DNA of 64,000 nt from Limnanthes douglasii subsp. nivea. Its lineage: Eukaryota; Streptophyta; Magnoliopsida; Brassicales; Limnanthaceae. The notes beneath the pieces were generated by a model, which worked only from the letters and a program-made list of their open reading frames with translations, was not told the DNA's origin and did not search any database. The stretch is taken from NCBI GenBank assembly GCA_036936605.1, contig JAUPFV010000002.1, forward strand, positions 316,526,893-316,590,892, written 5' to 3'. This document shows, piece by piece, positions 48,921 through 58,999 of the stretch; the first letter of the stretch is position 1, and every line of letters starts with the position of its first letter. The translations under genes were made by a program, and so were the position numbers.

Positions 48921-48997
48921 TTTTTCAACCCAAAGACAGAAACGAAAAAGAAACAAAGTTCAACAGATGTTGTTTGTCTTCGTTGACTACAGTTTAC

Positions 48998-49021
48998 TCA
49001 CTTCATTTTTTTTCGATTCAT
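48998..49021 (-). other. Possible 7-codon upstream ORF before the EEP-fold gene
   Basis: On the minus strand ATG AAT CGA AAA AAA ATG AAG TGA lies 78 nt upstream of the main ATG. A possible 5' UTR intron (donor CAAG/GTACAA near 49170, acceptor TTTTAG near 49024) would place it at the start of the next exon. Whether it is transcribed cannot be seen. Confidence 0.3.
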
Positions 49022-49242
49022 AGCTAAAAGAAGTAAAATAAAAACAATGACAATTCGATTCTTGCGATGTACGATAGATTGGATTCCATAATATTATAAA
49101 CAGAAAATTTGCAAGGGTAACGAGATCACTAAATGATTTTGTTTTGTCTGAACAGAGTGGATTGATTATTGTACCTTGTTTTTTCTTCTGTTTTCTCTTT
49201 TTCTAATTTGGGTTTTCAGACAGCAGAGCAGAACCGGGTTTT

Positions 49243-49264
49243 TTACATCGCACGTGCGATGTAA
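49243..49264. promoter_or_regulatory. 22-bp perfect palindrome centred on a G-box
   Basis: Two 11-bp arms meet at CAC|GTG with no spacer. The core CGCACGTGCG is repeated in part 26 bp downstream (GCACGTGCGAT, 49270-49280). It is a likely dimeric bZIP/bHLH site in the divergent promoter. Confidence 0.75.
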
Positions 49265-49467
49265 TGGAAGCACGTGCGATTATGGGCTGGGTCGTGGTTC
49301 CATGTACTGTTCAACAAGTCAGCCCAAAACAAAGCCCAACTGAAATTCGAAGTTAGTTTTGTCATGATCCTGACATTGTCCTAGAAACCCAGAACGATCG
49401 ATCACTCTTCTTCCTCAACAAAGCTACAGAAAGAATTACACTCGTCGATTTTGGAGAACGATCGACA

Positions 49468-52187
49468 ATGGTGGGCACGAATCTGAAGGCAGAGACGGTG
49501 GCTCTGACGGAGAAGAGAAGCGACATGGAGGCGGAAATGAATTCGATCATCGGGCGGCTTTGTATTCCCGGAGGCCCTGGTTTGTCTGGTAATCTCGTTG
49601 ACTCCGAGGTAATTAATTTTCAAATGAATTAGTGTGTGGATATAGTTTCGAATTGATTATGGTTTTGTGTATACACTAGGACTAGGTAGTGATTCTCATG
49701 AATTTAATTTAGTCATTGATAGTTGGTTCTCCTTATTTGGTGATGTACTGTGTTTAGGGGTTTCCTAGAGCTGATATCGATATTCCGGCTGTGAGAGAAC
49801 AACGTCGTCGTCTAGCCGGTAAGCTTGTGACTCTCTAAGTACTTAATTGCATTTATGTATCCAGCTTTGTTACTAAGGATAGTTTGATGAGAGCTTGAAT
49901 GTTGTAAAAGTTTTAATAAGTGTAATACTAAGTTATGCCTTCTGAATATTAGGGTTGTTATCCGTCCGATTCTGTCCCGTCTAAGTTTTGAGGGAACCTG
50001 ACTGCTAAGCTTATTAGTTCGGACCGGACCAATAAGCTTTGGGTTTTAGTTTTTGGAACACGACCGCCTAGCTTCCGGGTCTAGTTTTGGGAACTGAACC
50101 GCCCCTAAGTTTTCTCTAAGGTTCTGTCCGGTTTAGGTTCTTTTCGGTCCATTTAAAAAAAACAATTATAATATGATTTTCAACTTTTTTACTTAAATAA
50201 ATGATATAAAAATCAAAGTTTAGAAGTAATCATTGAGTGTTTTTAATTGGTCATTACTCATTGCCTAATAATTTTGACAATATAATGTATAAAAAGTAAT
50301 TTGAAGAAAAAAACAATCGGATCTACCGGTTTTATAGGTTTTATAGGTTCGTTTCCGAATCATTTTGATTCCTTATCGGTCTCGGTTTTTATAATGGGAC
50401 CGCGAACCAAACCGTTAAGGTTGGGTTCCGGTCCGGTTCCCGGTTCTCATGAACCATTAACAGCCCTACTTGTGATGAGCTGTTCAGTAACAGACACATG
50501 TTGCCAGTTACTGTTTAGTTTTTATTAGTTGGTTCTTAAATTCCGAATTCTTGCACCTGCATTGTTTCTTGGTAGCTAATGGATAAACTTTAAGAGATAA
50601 TATATTAATGAATCAATGTTCGTTGATAGGGCTTGTTTTCCATGAGCATATTATAAGGTCATGCACGTCATGCTATCTACGGAGCAAATTTGATTGAAAT
50701 TTGTTGTCGAGATCTCTTCTATAGTTTCGTAGCTGGTGTTGTTGATGAATTTAGTACTCTCCGTGCATAAATGTGATTAAATTCGTGATTTCGATGAGAA
50801 TAAAACCAAATCTTATCTAACTATTATGCACCAGCGTTTTATTTGGTACTTGACTAACACGTTCTATAGTTTAGGCACTTAATTCTAGTGGGTATAGTGC
50901 GTGACTGATATTGACTTGTTTTTCATTTGCAGAGCTGCGAAATAATCATGTGCTGATAACAGAGAAAATAAGTGCCATGATAGAGCTTCTTCATTCAGCC
51001 AGGCTTGCTCCTAAATCCTCAGCTCCCAACGATTCAGGTTTTGTTTTTGGAATACTGGTGGAGCTTTATAAAAGAGTTCTTTGTTTCTGTAATAGAGATT
51101 GGTTTTTCCTTGAACATTCTAGATGATAATGTCAGTAGTCTACTGATTTATGTATAACCATGTTTATTTAGAGAGTGCCAAATAGAAAAACTCTTGATAT
51201 AGTATGACCGGTTTTTTATCTTATTCTTTAGGTACCGATAGGGTTTCAAACAACCAGTATGGGTCGGCTGTCAATCCTGTCATAACGGTTTCCTCACAGA
51301 ATATCGTGCCAAATGATTCTTCCAGTGTCATGGATATTGATGTGGTTACTACTATACCCTTCGCAATGGTAGATGAAATAACAGATGCATCTCCAGCCGC
51401 AGAGGATGGTTTACAACTTGGAGATCAGATTTTGAAGTTTGGCAATGTCGAAGCTGGTGATAATCTGCTACAAAGGCTCGCTACTGAATCTCATTCAAAT
51501 CAAGGTCAAGCTATTTCAGTTCTAGTCATGAGGCAAGGTGCTCCAGTCAATTTAACCGTAACACCAAGGGCATGGCAAGGCAGAGGTCTACTCGGGTATG
51601 TCTGTCATTTACTCATAATTGCCTCTTATTGCTACCCGCTTTGTTTACCTTTTTAACCCACCACCTATCGCTCACGAAAAAATCAAACTAAACCAAATTC
51701 TTACCTTAACAATTATCATAACAGCATATCTAACAAGAGATGGTTTCCCAACATCAACCTACAAGATGATCACTTACTAAAAGAACACGCCATATAGTAC
51801 ACATCCAAGTCTTTTATCACTATTTAGCAACCTAGTAACTAGTGTCTACTAGCTCGTGCGAAAAGTGTACTAAATTTTACTACTATATAAATTCGTAACT
51901 TTCACATAAATCTTACCGGAGGAATCTTTTTTTTTGGTTAATAGCTATGATCGAGACACGAAATGAAACTGGACACTTCCTACTTTTTTAAAAACTTTAT
52001 ATCCATTTATGAACATAAACAGATGCTGTGTAAATTCAGAATTCACTCAAGGTCTAGTGAAAAACAAGAAAACTACAGTTAGATCCTGTTCCAGTTTAAA
52101 GTGACAGTTGTTTCACAGGTCGAATGGATCTGCTGCTATTACTAATCACATTAATTTCTTGACAGGTGCCATTTTCGAATCCTATGA
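49468..52187 (+). CDS. PSMD9: 26S proteasome regulatory subunit PSMD9/Nas2 (p27) homologue, five exons
   Basis: Exons: 49468-49608, 49758-49818, 50933-51037, 51232-51595 and 52166-52187; all GT-AG; 230 residues, close to the human protein. The ATG at 49468 is the first in frame after the promoter. The N-terminal helical part (LTEKRSDMEAEMNSIIGRL; GFPRADIDIPAVREQRRRL; LRNNHVLITEKISAMIELL) is the Nas2 domain. A serine-rich linker follows (about 104-138), then a PDZ domain (about 140-218: IPFAMVDEITDASPA, EDGLQLGDQILKFG, ISVLVMRQGAPVNLTVTPRAW) and the conserved tail GRGLLGCHFRIL. Family role: a chaperone that binds the Rpt5 tail through its PDZ domain and guides Rpt4-Rpt5 assembly of the proteasome base in cytosol and nucleus; absent from the finished particle. 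The gene looks intact. Intron 2 (1114 bp) contains an hAT-like MITE. The last exon is only 22 coding bases. Confidence 0.95.
49950..50468. mobile_element. hAT-like MITE in PSMD9 intron 2, about 519 bp
   Basis: The ends read TAGGGTTGTTA (left) and TAGGGCTGTTAA (complement of right), an imperfect TAGGG-type inverted repeat. The subterminal regions are rich in GGTTC/CGGTCC motifs, as in non-autonomous hAT elements and as in the element at 62.93 kb. Flanking 8-mers (CTGAATAT and CTTGTGAT) match poorly, so the insertion is old or the boundary is slightly off. It does not disturb the splice sites at 49818 and 50933. Confidence 0.6.
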
Positions 52188-52189
52188 TC

Positions 52190-54080
52190 AGTTTGCTTCT
52201 ATCGCTGATTAAACAATCTTGGTGAAGGTGTAGGTCCAGGTAGTTGAAATTTTATTGTTTTCGGATAAGCATGATTGTGTTGTAACAAATTTATTATTTG
52301 GTCTATTGGATAGATGTGCAATACTTATTCTCTCTTTATAGATATACATTGAACTACTTGGATGGTCAGATAAGCATCTTCTTTCTTTTACTGGCACAAC
52401 TATATTGAACCATCTGTGTCGAAGGACATGAAAGCGAAGTTGCGTAGGACCTAAAAGTATAATATAAGATTATGTTAGCAGTTAGCACCAAGAGAATCAA
52501 GAGTAGTCTATTGATGTTTGATTATCACCAAACTGTTGTATTTATAATTGTCATTATTTTTGTTGTGTGACCATATTTATATCATATACAAACAAATTAA
52601 GATGACGGAGATAGATCTAAATTAGTCAATGGTTATATGGCCTATCTATAGCTTGAGTGCTTACTAATTTTTATAACTTCCTGACTCTATTGCTTAGGGC
52701 AATGATAATTGAATTTGGGACCATCTGGTCCTGCTATGACATAAATGGCCTGGACAGAAGCATATTCCAGTATTAGCCATCATTGTTGGAATATGTTAAA
52801 ATAAGTGCAAACATGATATATTTATCATTTTTTGTGTATCTTTATTTTTATGATTCATGTTGTATTTTTGAGTTTCTGTTTCTCTTTTGTTTTTTGTTTT
52901 GAAAAAAATCTGACTTTCTTCCTGTAAGGGATAAATCATACAATATTAAATTCTGAATTTGGAATTCGTTGTCATGAAATTACCAATATCGGGACTAATA
53001 TTATCCGATTTTGGTTTAACAGATTCTATGAATTATAAAGTAAATTTGTAAGACAAATAAAAAAGTTGTTTTTACGGTTGCATTTTTCATTATCAATCTA
53101 TTTTTGTTTGAAATGATAATGGTATAAATACTGCTTTACTTTTTTATGCATCTAAACAATAGGATCAGTAATTTTGTTTTTTAACATATTTTTATATGAT
53201 TGTAGAACTTGAAATTCATAATTTATTCATGCTGGTTTGGTTCTTATTTATAATAAAAATAATATTTTAAGACATAAAAGAAATTGGTGATATTGCGTTT
53301 AATCAACAAATTCTATTTGAATTAGATAGGTTAGATTTGAATAAATTTTTACTAGGTTTTTTTGGGATAAATATTCAATTTATAGGTGATAGGCGGTCAC
53401 ATTATTCGTTAAATATAGTTAACGGTATTTTTCTAGTTTGTTCATCTGTGTCAAAAAGATAATTTTTTTTAGATTTTTCTAGTTTGTTAATCAGTATCAA
53501 AGATTATTTTTTTGAGACATGGTGAATGATGAAATAAGAAATGAAGCATCAATGTTGCTTCGAGAACTATGGGACATCGAAGTGCTGTTGTTTTGTTTCA
53601 GGCGAGCTTTTATTGGAGATAGCCAAGTAAGATCTCCTAGTATTTGGTGAAAGACGATGGAATGACTAAGAAAAGTAGTCTTTAATTTCGAAACTTCAAG
53701 CAGCTGAAGTTGTTGAAATTTTCTTTTGGTCCGATCGAGTAGCCCCCTCCCCTTCCTCTCTTTCCTAAGTATGGGTTGAATAAATTAGCATTGTCTTTAA
53801 TAGTTTTTGGCAATTTGAAATGGATAAAGCTAATATATCTTCTTTTCGGTTATTTTAACTTTTATGGACGCAAGTGAGGTTTGGGATACTAGCTTTTATA
53901 TTGGAGAATGTCTGTCTTTGATTTGTATATTTTATTTTAAAGTTACTGAAATTGTAAAGTTTATTTTAATTGAGTTAGCACGTGGCTTATAATCTAAAAT
54001 TTGGTGACACATGGGTTGGTCATTTTGGAATTGGGTTCCATTATCTATTGCAATGAACCTTTGAATTTCGTATGTGTAAG
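52190..54080. other. PSMD9 downstream region, no gene recognised
   Basis: Starts with the presumed 3' UTR of PSMD9. Nothing coding is recognised beyond it. Local near-repeats (TTTTTCTAGTTTGTTNATC near 53430 and 53475) are minor. Confidence 0.45.
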
Positions 54081-54089
54081 CATATACTT

Positions 54090-54210
54090 ACCTTTATGAA
54101 GCTGATGACTTTCACCTACTTTAAAGCTGGACATCCAAAAATTATGATAAACTACGACGTGGTTTTCAATGAGGAGGACATGTTATGGAAGAAAACGATG
54201 TAGACCTAAC
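54090..54210 (+). pseudogene. Possible Ty1/copia integrase C-terminal remnant
   Basis: Plus-strand reading gives GHPKIMINYDVVFNEEDMLW near 54130-54190, resembling the copia motif where the integrase tail meets RT (K-I-I-SRDVVFDE---W). It is a single short match without further blocks. Confidence 0.35.
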
Positions 54211-54399
54211 CTAGTAATATCGAGAAGATATTTGAAGTTTATGATAGTTCTGATATAGTATGTGAAGCTCGATATGCTTTTTTCGAAGATAATATAGAAC
54301 TTGGTTTGAGTTTCAGCTCATATAAAGGAAGGTTGACTATTATACGAGTCTAATGATTTCGTGCAATGATGGTTTTTTCAATGTTATTGGTTACGTTTT

Positions 54400-55950
54400 G
54401 TCTATTGAAATGCAGAGTGATGCTCTTGCACCCGCAAACTATGCCAATTGTATAAATATCAGTGCTGAATAGAAGTGGCTAATGACTAGAATTGAAGAAC
54501 TGGGATCTCTCGAGAAGATGCAAGCTCAATTCAGACCTGTGAAGTCGGCACACATTCTCAATTTCCCATTCTTTTTTTAGCCACCACTCGGTTTGCTGTC
54601 CATAAAGGATATTGTGACTCCCTTATATGTATGACCTTTAATAAACGATCCACTTTGGAAATAATAGGTTTTGCTTTCTCAAAAGAAAAAAAACACGTCT
54701 TTTTTGTATAACAGGTTTGACCTTCAGATTAATTGCTAGGCTATGACATATCGCTTCGACTGGAACTCCTACCACATCTTCTGTTTTCAAGTGAAAACTT
54801 CCAAATTGTGAAATAAAAACTTCAATAGATGCTAACGTAAAATATGGGTCAGTAAGGTTCCTATTCGAAGTACTTTTCCATCTGGAAAAACATATTTTTA
54901 TATATTTTCACTTACTGTTTATGACAGCTATTATAAAAAAAATCCTCTTGGAGCTTTTGGAAATGATCTCAAATATCCAAATCTCATCTATCGAATATGA
55001 TTTCTTATGATATTATTTCCACTAGTACTGTTAGAACTTGTATAGAGTTACAGAAATGTTGGCAAGTATCGCATTGTTTGACCTTTTTATTCACGTATCC
55101 TTGGATATTAATAACCCTGGAAAAGAATTCTTTTTATTCACGTCAATATAGGTTTGTATGTTTCAACTTAATTGATTTGTAAATAGTGTTAAGTAGTCGT
55201 TGATATATTGTTCGAACGTTTTTATCGAAAGGGCATTACTTTTTAGCAACGTAGTTCCATTTATGGGATGAAGATCTCAGCATTTCTAACGCATTTGTCT
55301 TTGATTGTAAACGCAAAAAACATCCATGAAATTTACCATCTTATTCTCGAATGTTACATCTATGAGTTGGTCAGTCCTCAACATAGGAAAAAGATCTTTC
55401 AGGGATGTCTTGTTGAGGTATGAGGTATGCGAAGTCTACACACATCCTCCATTCTTTGTTCTTCTTCTTGGACTCTCGTATATGTTCCTTAAAAGTTAAC
55501 CGATCTACATATTCAACGACTACCTCTATTTTTTGTTAAGAATATAATATTATCTTTTATATAATATGTTGAAAGTTGTTGTTTATTGAAAACTTATGGA
55601 AAACAACTTATGTTGGGACTTATTTCACATCATATGTACTTCATGTAAACATATCCAACTTATTTTACAAAAATAAATACATATGTTGTACATGATATTA
55701 GTTGGAATATCTCATTCGATCTTCAACGCTTTTATTTCTTTTATTGCTACATTTTCTATATTATCTGTCAGTTGTAGCCTTCTCATGTGTTCTCCATTTC
55801 TACTAGAATGACCATGTATTCTTCTGATTATTATTCTTTGAGTACTCATTGTAATTGATTGGGTACCTAAGGCACTGATGGACTGCAGAAACCACGACGA
55901 GAATTTGGTTTTGCCAAGATCTTCCAAATATAACATTATAGGAGAAATAC
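54400..55950 (-). mobile_element. Decayed Tat-type retrotransposon fragment
   Basis: Minus-strand translation of about 54480-54830 gives DVVGVPVEAICHSLAI, KVKPVIQKRR, HIRESQYPLWTANRVVAKK and a CADFTGLN-like block. These align in order with the RT start of the young element (DVTGVPADVISHHLSV, APMVQKRR, HIKESQYPLWTANPVLVKK, CIDFTDLN). Frameshifts and stops break it. The upstream part (54.9-55.9 kb, minus) should be protease/gag, but only a 74-residue ORF of uncertain origin (55712-55936) remains. The young Tat element begins within a few hundred bases, on the opposite strand. Confidence 0.7.
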
Positions 55951-56193
55951 ACCATGTATAAACAATATACTATATTTTTGTATTAATTTTTCGAGTAAAA
56001 CGTCATGGTTTAACTACCATAGTACATTTGTATATACTTCGGTAAATCCAGCCAAAATTCGTTGTGTCGGGTTTAATATCGACGCTCCTCTAATCTTGTC
56101 ATAAGTTCATTTATAAAATATGTTTGTCAAGCTCTCCGGGTCTATCATTACTTTCTTAATTTCAAATCAAACTAACTTAATTGCTATTAGTAT

Positions 56194-56583
56194 TGATGAG
56201 TCCGAATTCTTCCTGTTCCCCGGACAGGAACAGATCAGTCCAAGGCCTCCGGACCGGACAGATCACTTCGAACAAAAAGCTCTGATGGACTGTTCGAACT
56301 ATGACAAAAGTACTAAAAAACCTAAACACTTCTTGACTAAGCTATTTGCTCTCCTACTTAGAGCTCATGGGTCTTTAAACATGACCCGAAAGCCCATAAG
56401 GGCCCAAATGTAAGGGTATAAATACCCAACCACCTGCATTAAGTGTGGGTAATGAAAATTAACTGCAACCAGCCAGCTTAATTATCTCTCTACTCTCTAT
56501 TCTACATATTAAACACCCACATACTTCTACAAATCACCAAACAAATTACAAGCCTACCCTCAGGCGATAATTATCCTTACTAA
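56194..56583 (+). repeat. 5' LTR candidate
   Basis: Placed by logic, not by a second copy. The right end is set by the primer-binding-site-like TGGCGACCAC at 56586, and the left end is the nearest plausible TG (TGATGAGTCCG). It contains TATAAATA at 56417-56424 about 170 bp before the primer-binding site and repeated CCGGAC words. Boundaries are uncertain, particularly on the left. Confidence 0.45.
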
Positions 56584-56585
56584 AT

Positions 56586-56603
56586 TGGCGACCACAGTGG
56601 GAG
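56586..56603 (+). other. Primer-binding site candidate
   Basis: TGGCGACCACAGTGGGAG follows the presumed LTR end after about 2 nt. It starts TGG, complementary to a tRNA CCA end, and resembles the TGGCGCC-type sites of Tat elements. I cannot say which tRNA it matches. Confidence 0.5.
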
Positions 56604-56655
56604 GAGAAAGTGCCTGAATCAAGCATTCAAAACCAGCAAGAAAAGTCAGTCCGAA

Positions 56656-58999
56656 TGAATCCAGACGCCCCAGGAGTACCACCAGCTCTGCTCGAAGTGG
56701 TGGGTGAAAATGATGAATACACTATCGAAGAGCGCGATAGGCTGAAGGGTGAGATAGACACTCTGAGGGCAGAAAAGGTTAAGATGGGCATGAAAGAAAA
56801 GTCCAAAGCATCAGTTGCTCATCACACCGATAACCCCAGGGAGCATGAGCCTTCAAAGACTCATGTGAGTACCAAAAAGACTCATGCCAGCTCCAAAAAG
56901 TCTCACCGGTCTAAGCCCGTGGAGAGCTCTGACTCAAGTTCAGAATCTTCTGATAGCTCTTCGGATGATGAGGGTGTTGAAGAATCCTTATCCTCTAGCC
57001 GCGATGAGGGTCGAACTAAAAAGAAGCAAAAGCAGATTAAAAAATATTCCAGAAAAAGAGATAGACATGGAAAGATTAAGAGGAATATTGGTAAAGGGTC
57101 ATCTCATAGCCGGAGGCATGTGGACCGGATGCTGATGGATCCTTTTGCTTTTCACGATGAACCGAGTATCTTTGCAACTCCCAATGAGGATACAGTGTTC
57201 AGTCGCGGTAGAAATTGGAGGCAATCTCCGTTATCTTCCAAAATATGTCCGGAAACCTCCATAAGAGGTTTGACAGCACTAAAATGGAAAAGTACGATGG
57301 AAGTACTGATCCGGACAACCATTTGGAACAGTTTAAAAACTTCATGATGAACTTTGACGACGATGATAAGCTACTTTGCAGAGCCTTCTCCCAATCATTT
57401 GCGGGGAGTGCTCTAAAATGGTATAACATCCTGCCTCAGGGTTGTATTAAGAATTTCGATACTTTTTTGGTGGCCTTTCGAAGGCAGTTCGTAGGGAGTA
57501 AAGAGCTAAAGGGCAATGGAGACACAATAATCCATTGTGCCCTGGAACCAAATGAGTCCTTAAAAGAATATATAAGTCGTTTTGTGAATACCAAGAATGG
57601 GCTGGCTGATTGCTTCGAACAGGTAGCAATAGCATCCCTAAGACAAGGCTTGAACCCGGGAAATTTGGCTGATTCAGTGACCAGGAAGAAGGCCATGACA
57701 TGGGGAGGGTTGCTGAATCAGGTTGGAAAACAGATTAATGTCGATGAAACAAAGAAAACCATGGTGCATAAGCAGGTGAGGTCTACCCCGGTGACACCAA
57801 ATCCCAATCAGAATCAGTCTGGAAACAAGGCAAATGAGACCGGACAGGGGCATGGTAGGGCCAAAGCTCAGTCTCAGCCAGCTGCTCCTGCTCAGAGTCA
57901 ACAATCCAGAAACAAGAGAGGGCCATGGGTCCAACCGGAGTGGTTCGCAGAATTGAAAGAAAGTGTGGCCACCATTTATGATAAAACAAAGGAAGAAGTG
58001 CACTATAGGAGGCCGGCCACACTGCAATCTCCTAGGGAGCATCGCAATAACTCTTTCTGCCAATATCACAATGATATTGGCCATACCACTGATGACTGTA
58101 TAGCTTTAAAACAAGAAGTTCAAAACTTGATTGAGAGGGGAAAGTTGGGGGCTTATGTCAAAAGAAGAGGAGGTAACAGGCCTGACAATACTCACCGGGT
58201 TGGCCCAAGTAATGCTGCTCCGGAGGGAGCCATGGTTATAATTGAGAGGTTTGATGTGGAATCTGAGTACTTGGATCCTGATCCAACTCGAAACAGAGTG
58301 GGTGTAATTGAGGAATGTTCTAGGACGGTCTCCGGACTCATTAAGTTTTTTGAGTCACTTACAATTTTCGGAGGGGATACAATGACAGCTCCTACTGCTT
58401 CTTCGAGGAAGAGGCACGTTCATACTTTAGCCACCCAGCTAGAAGGAGGCATGACTTCCTATCAGTCACAAAATCCATTCCCCTTCATTATTTTTGATGA
58501 AGATGATTTAAGAGATATAGCTGGCCCTCATGAGGATGTTGTTGTCATAGGAGCATTTATTGGGGGCAATGACATAAGACGAATTCTGGTGGATACTGGG
58601 AGCTCAGCCAATATCCTTTTCTTAACTACATACAAGAGAATGAAAAATCCAGCTGTAATTCAGAGTTCGGACAGATCAACCGTGGGCTTTACTAGCAGCT
58701 CAGCAGATGTAATCGGAGAGTTCGAAGAGGAAGTTCTATTGGGCAAGGGCCCTTTCAAGAAAAGGGTCAGGATACTTTTTATCGTGGTGGATTGTCCCAC
58801 TTGCTATAATGCTATTCTAGGGAGGTCTTGGCTCTCTAGGATGCATGCAGTGGCTTCGACATTCCACCAGTGCTTGAAATATGCTGTTCAGGGACATGTG
58901 GGAGTTGTCCGGAGCAGTCAAAAGGTTGCAAGAGAATGTTATGCTACAGCCCTGGCTCCTCGAACGTTGGGGGCAGTTCGTATAAACGAGCAATAGTAG
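56656..58999 (+). pseudogene. Gag and aspartic protease of the young Tat element (frameshifted)
   Basis: The first ATG is at 56656 (MNPDAPGVPPALLE). The N-terminal part is basic and serine-rich with a coiled-coil start (ERDRLKGEIDTLRAEK). Near 57205-57220 the frame shifts by one base, and gag continues as MEKYDGSTDPDNHLEQF, FAGSALKWYN and FRRQFVGSKELK. A zinc-knuckle-like CX2HX4HX4C block (CQYHNDIGHTTDDC) lies near 58060. The protease motif LVDTGSSANILF lies near 58587-58622, followed by VVDCPTCYNAILGRSWL. The frame ends in two consecutive TAG codons at 58994-58999, beyond which the same frame runs on into RT. Gag forms the particle, and the protease cuts the polyprotein. Confidence 0.85.

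Larger units (their letters stand above)
48921..49467. promoter_or_regulatory. Shared divergent promoter of the EEP-fold gene and PSMD9
   Basis: The two start codons are 547 bp apart, head to head. The region has a palindrome with CATCGCACGTGCGATG at its centre (49243-49264, 11-bp arms) and a second GCACGTGC (49270-49277). It also has TGGGCT at 49283-49288 and AGCCCA at 49321-49326 and 49333-49338. CACGTG is the G-box bound by bZIP/bHLH factors. TGGGCY site II elements bind TCP factors and are common in housekeeping genes, including proteasome genes. No clear TATA box is present on either side. Confidence 0.7.

Noticed and set aside
48765..48956. Start of the EEP-fold protein upstream at 48956
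   Set aside because: That start is a TTG; the first ATG in frame is at 48920 and matches the conserved N-terminus.
51204..51656. 150-codon ORF as a stand-alone PDZ protein
   Set aside because: It begins in intron 3 of PSMD9 and runs past the donor at 51596; the spliced gene accounts for it.
56120..56413. 97-codon ORF across the LTR
   Set aside because: It crosses the presumed LTR boundary, has no domain and ends at the TATA region; chance ORF in LTR sequence.
57436..58084. Several minus-strand ORFs of 79-136 codons under gag
   Set aside because: Shadows of the plus-strand gag frame; no recognisable motifs.
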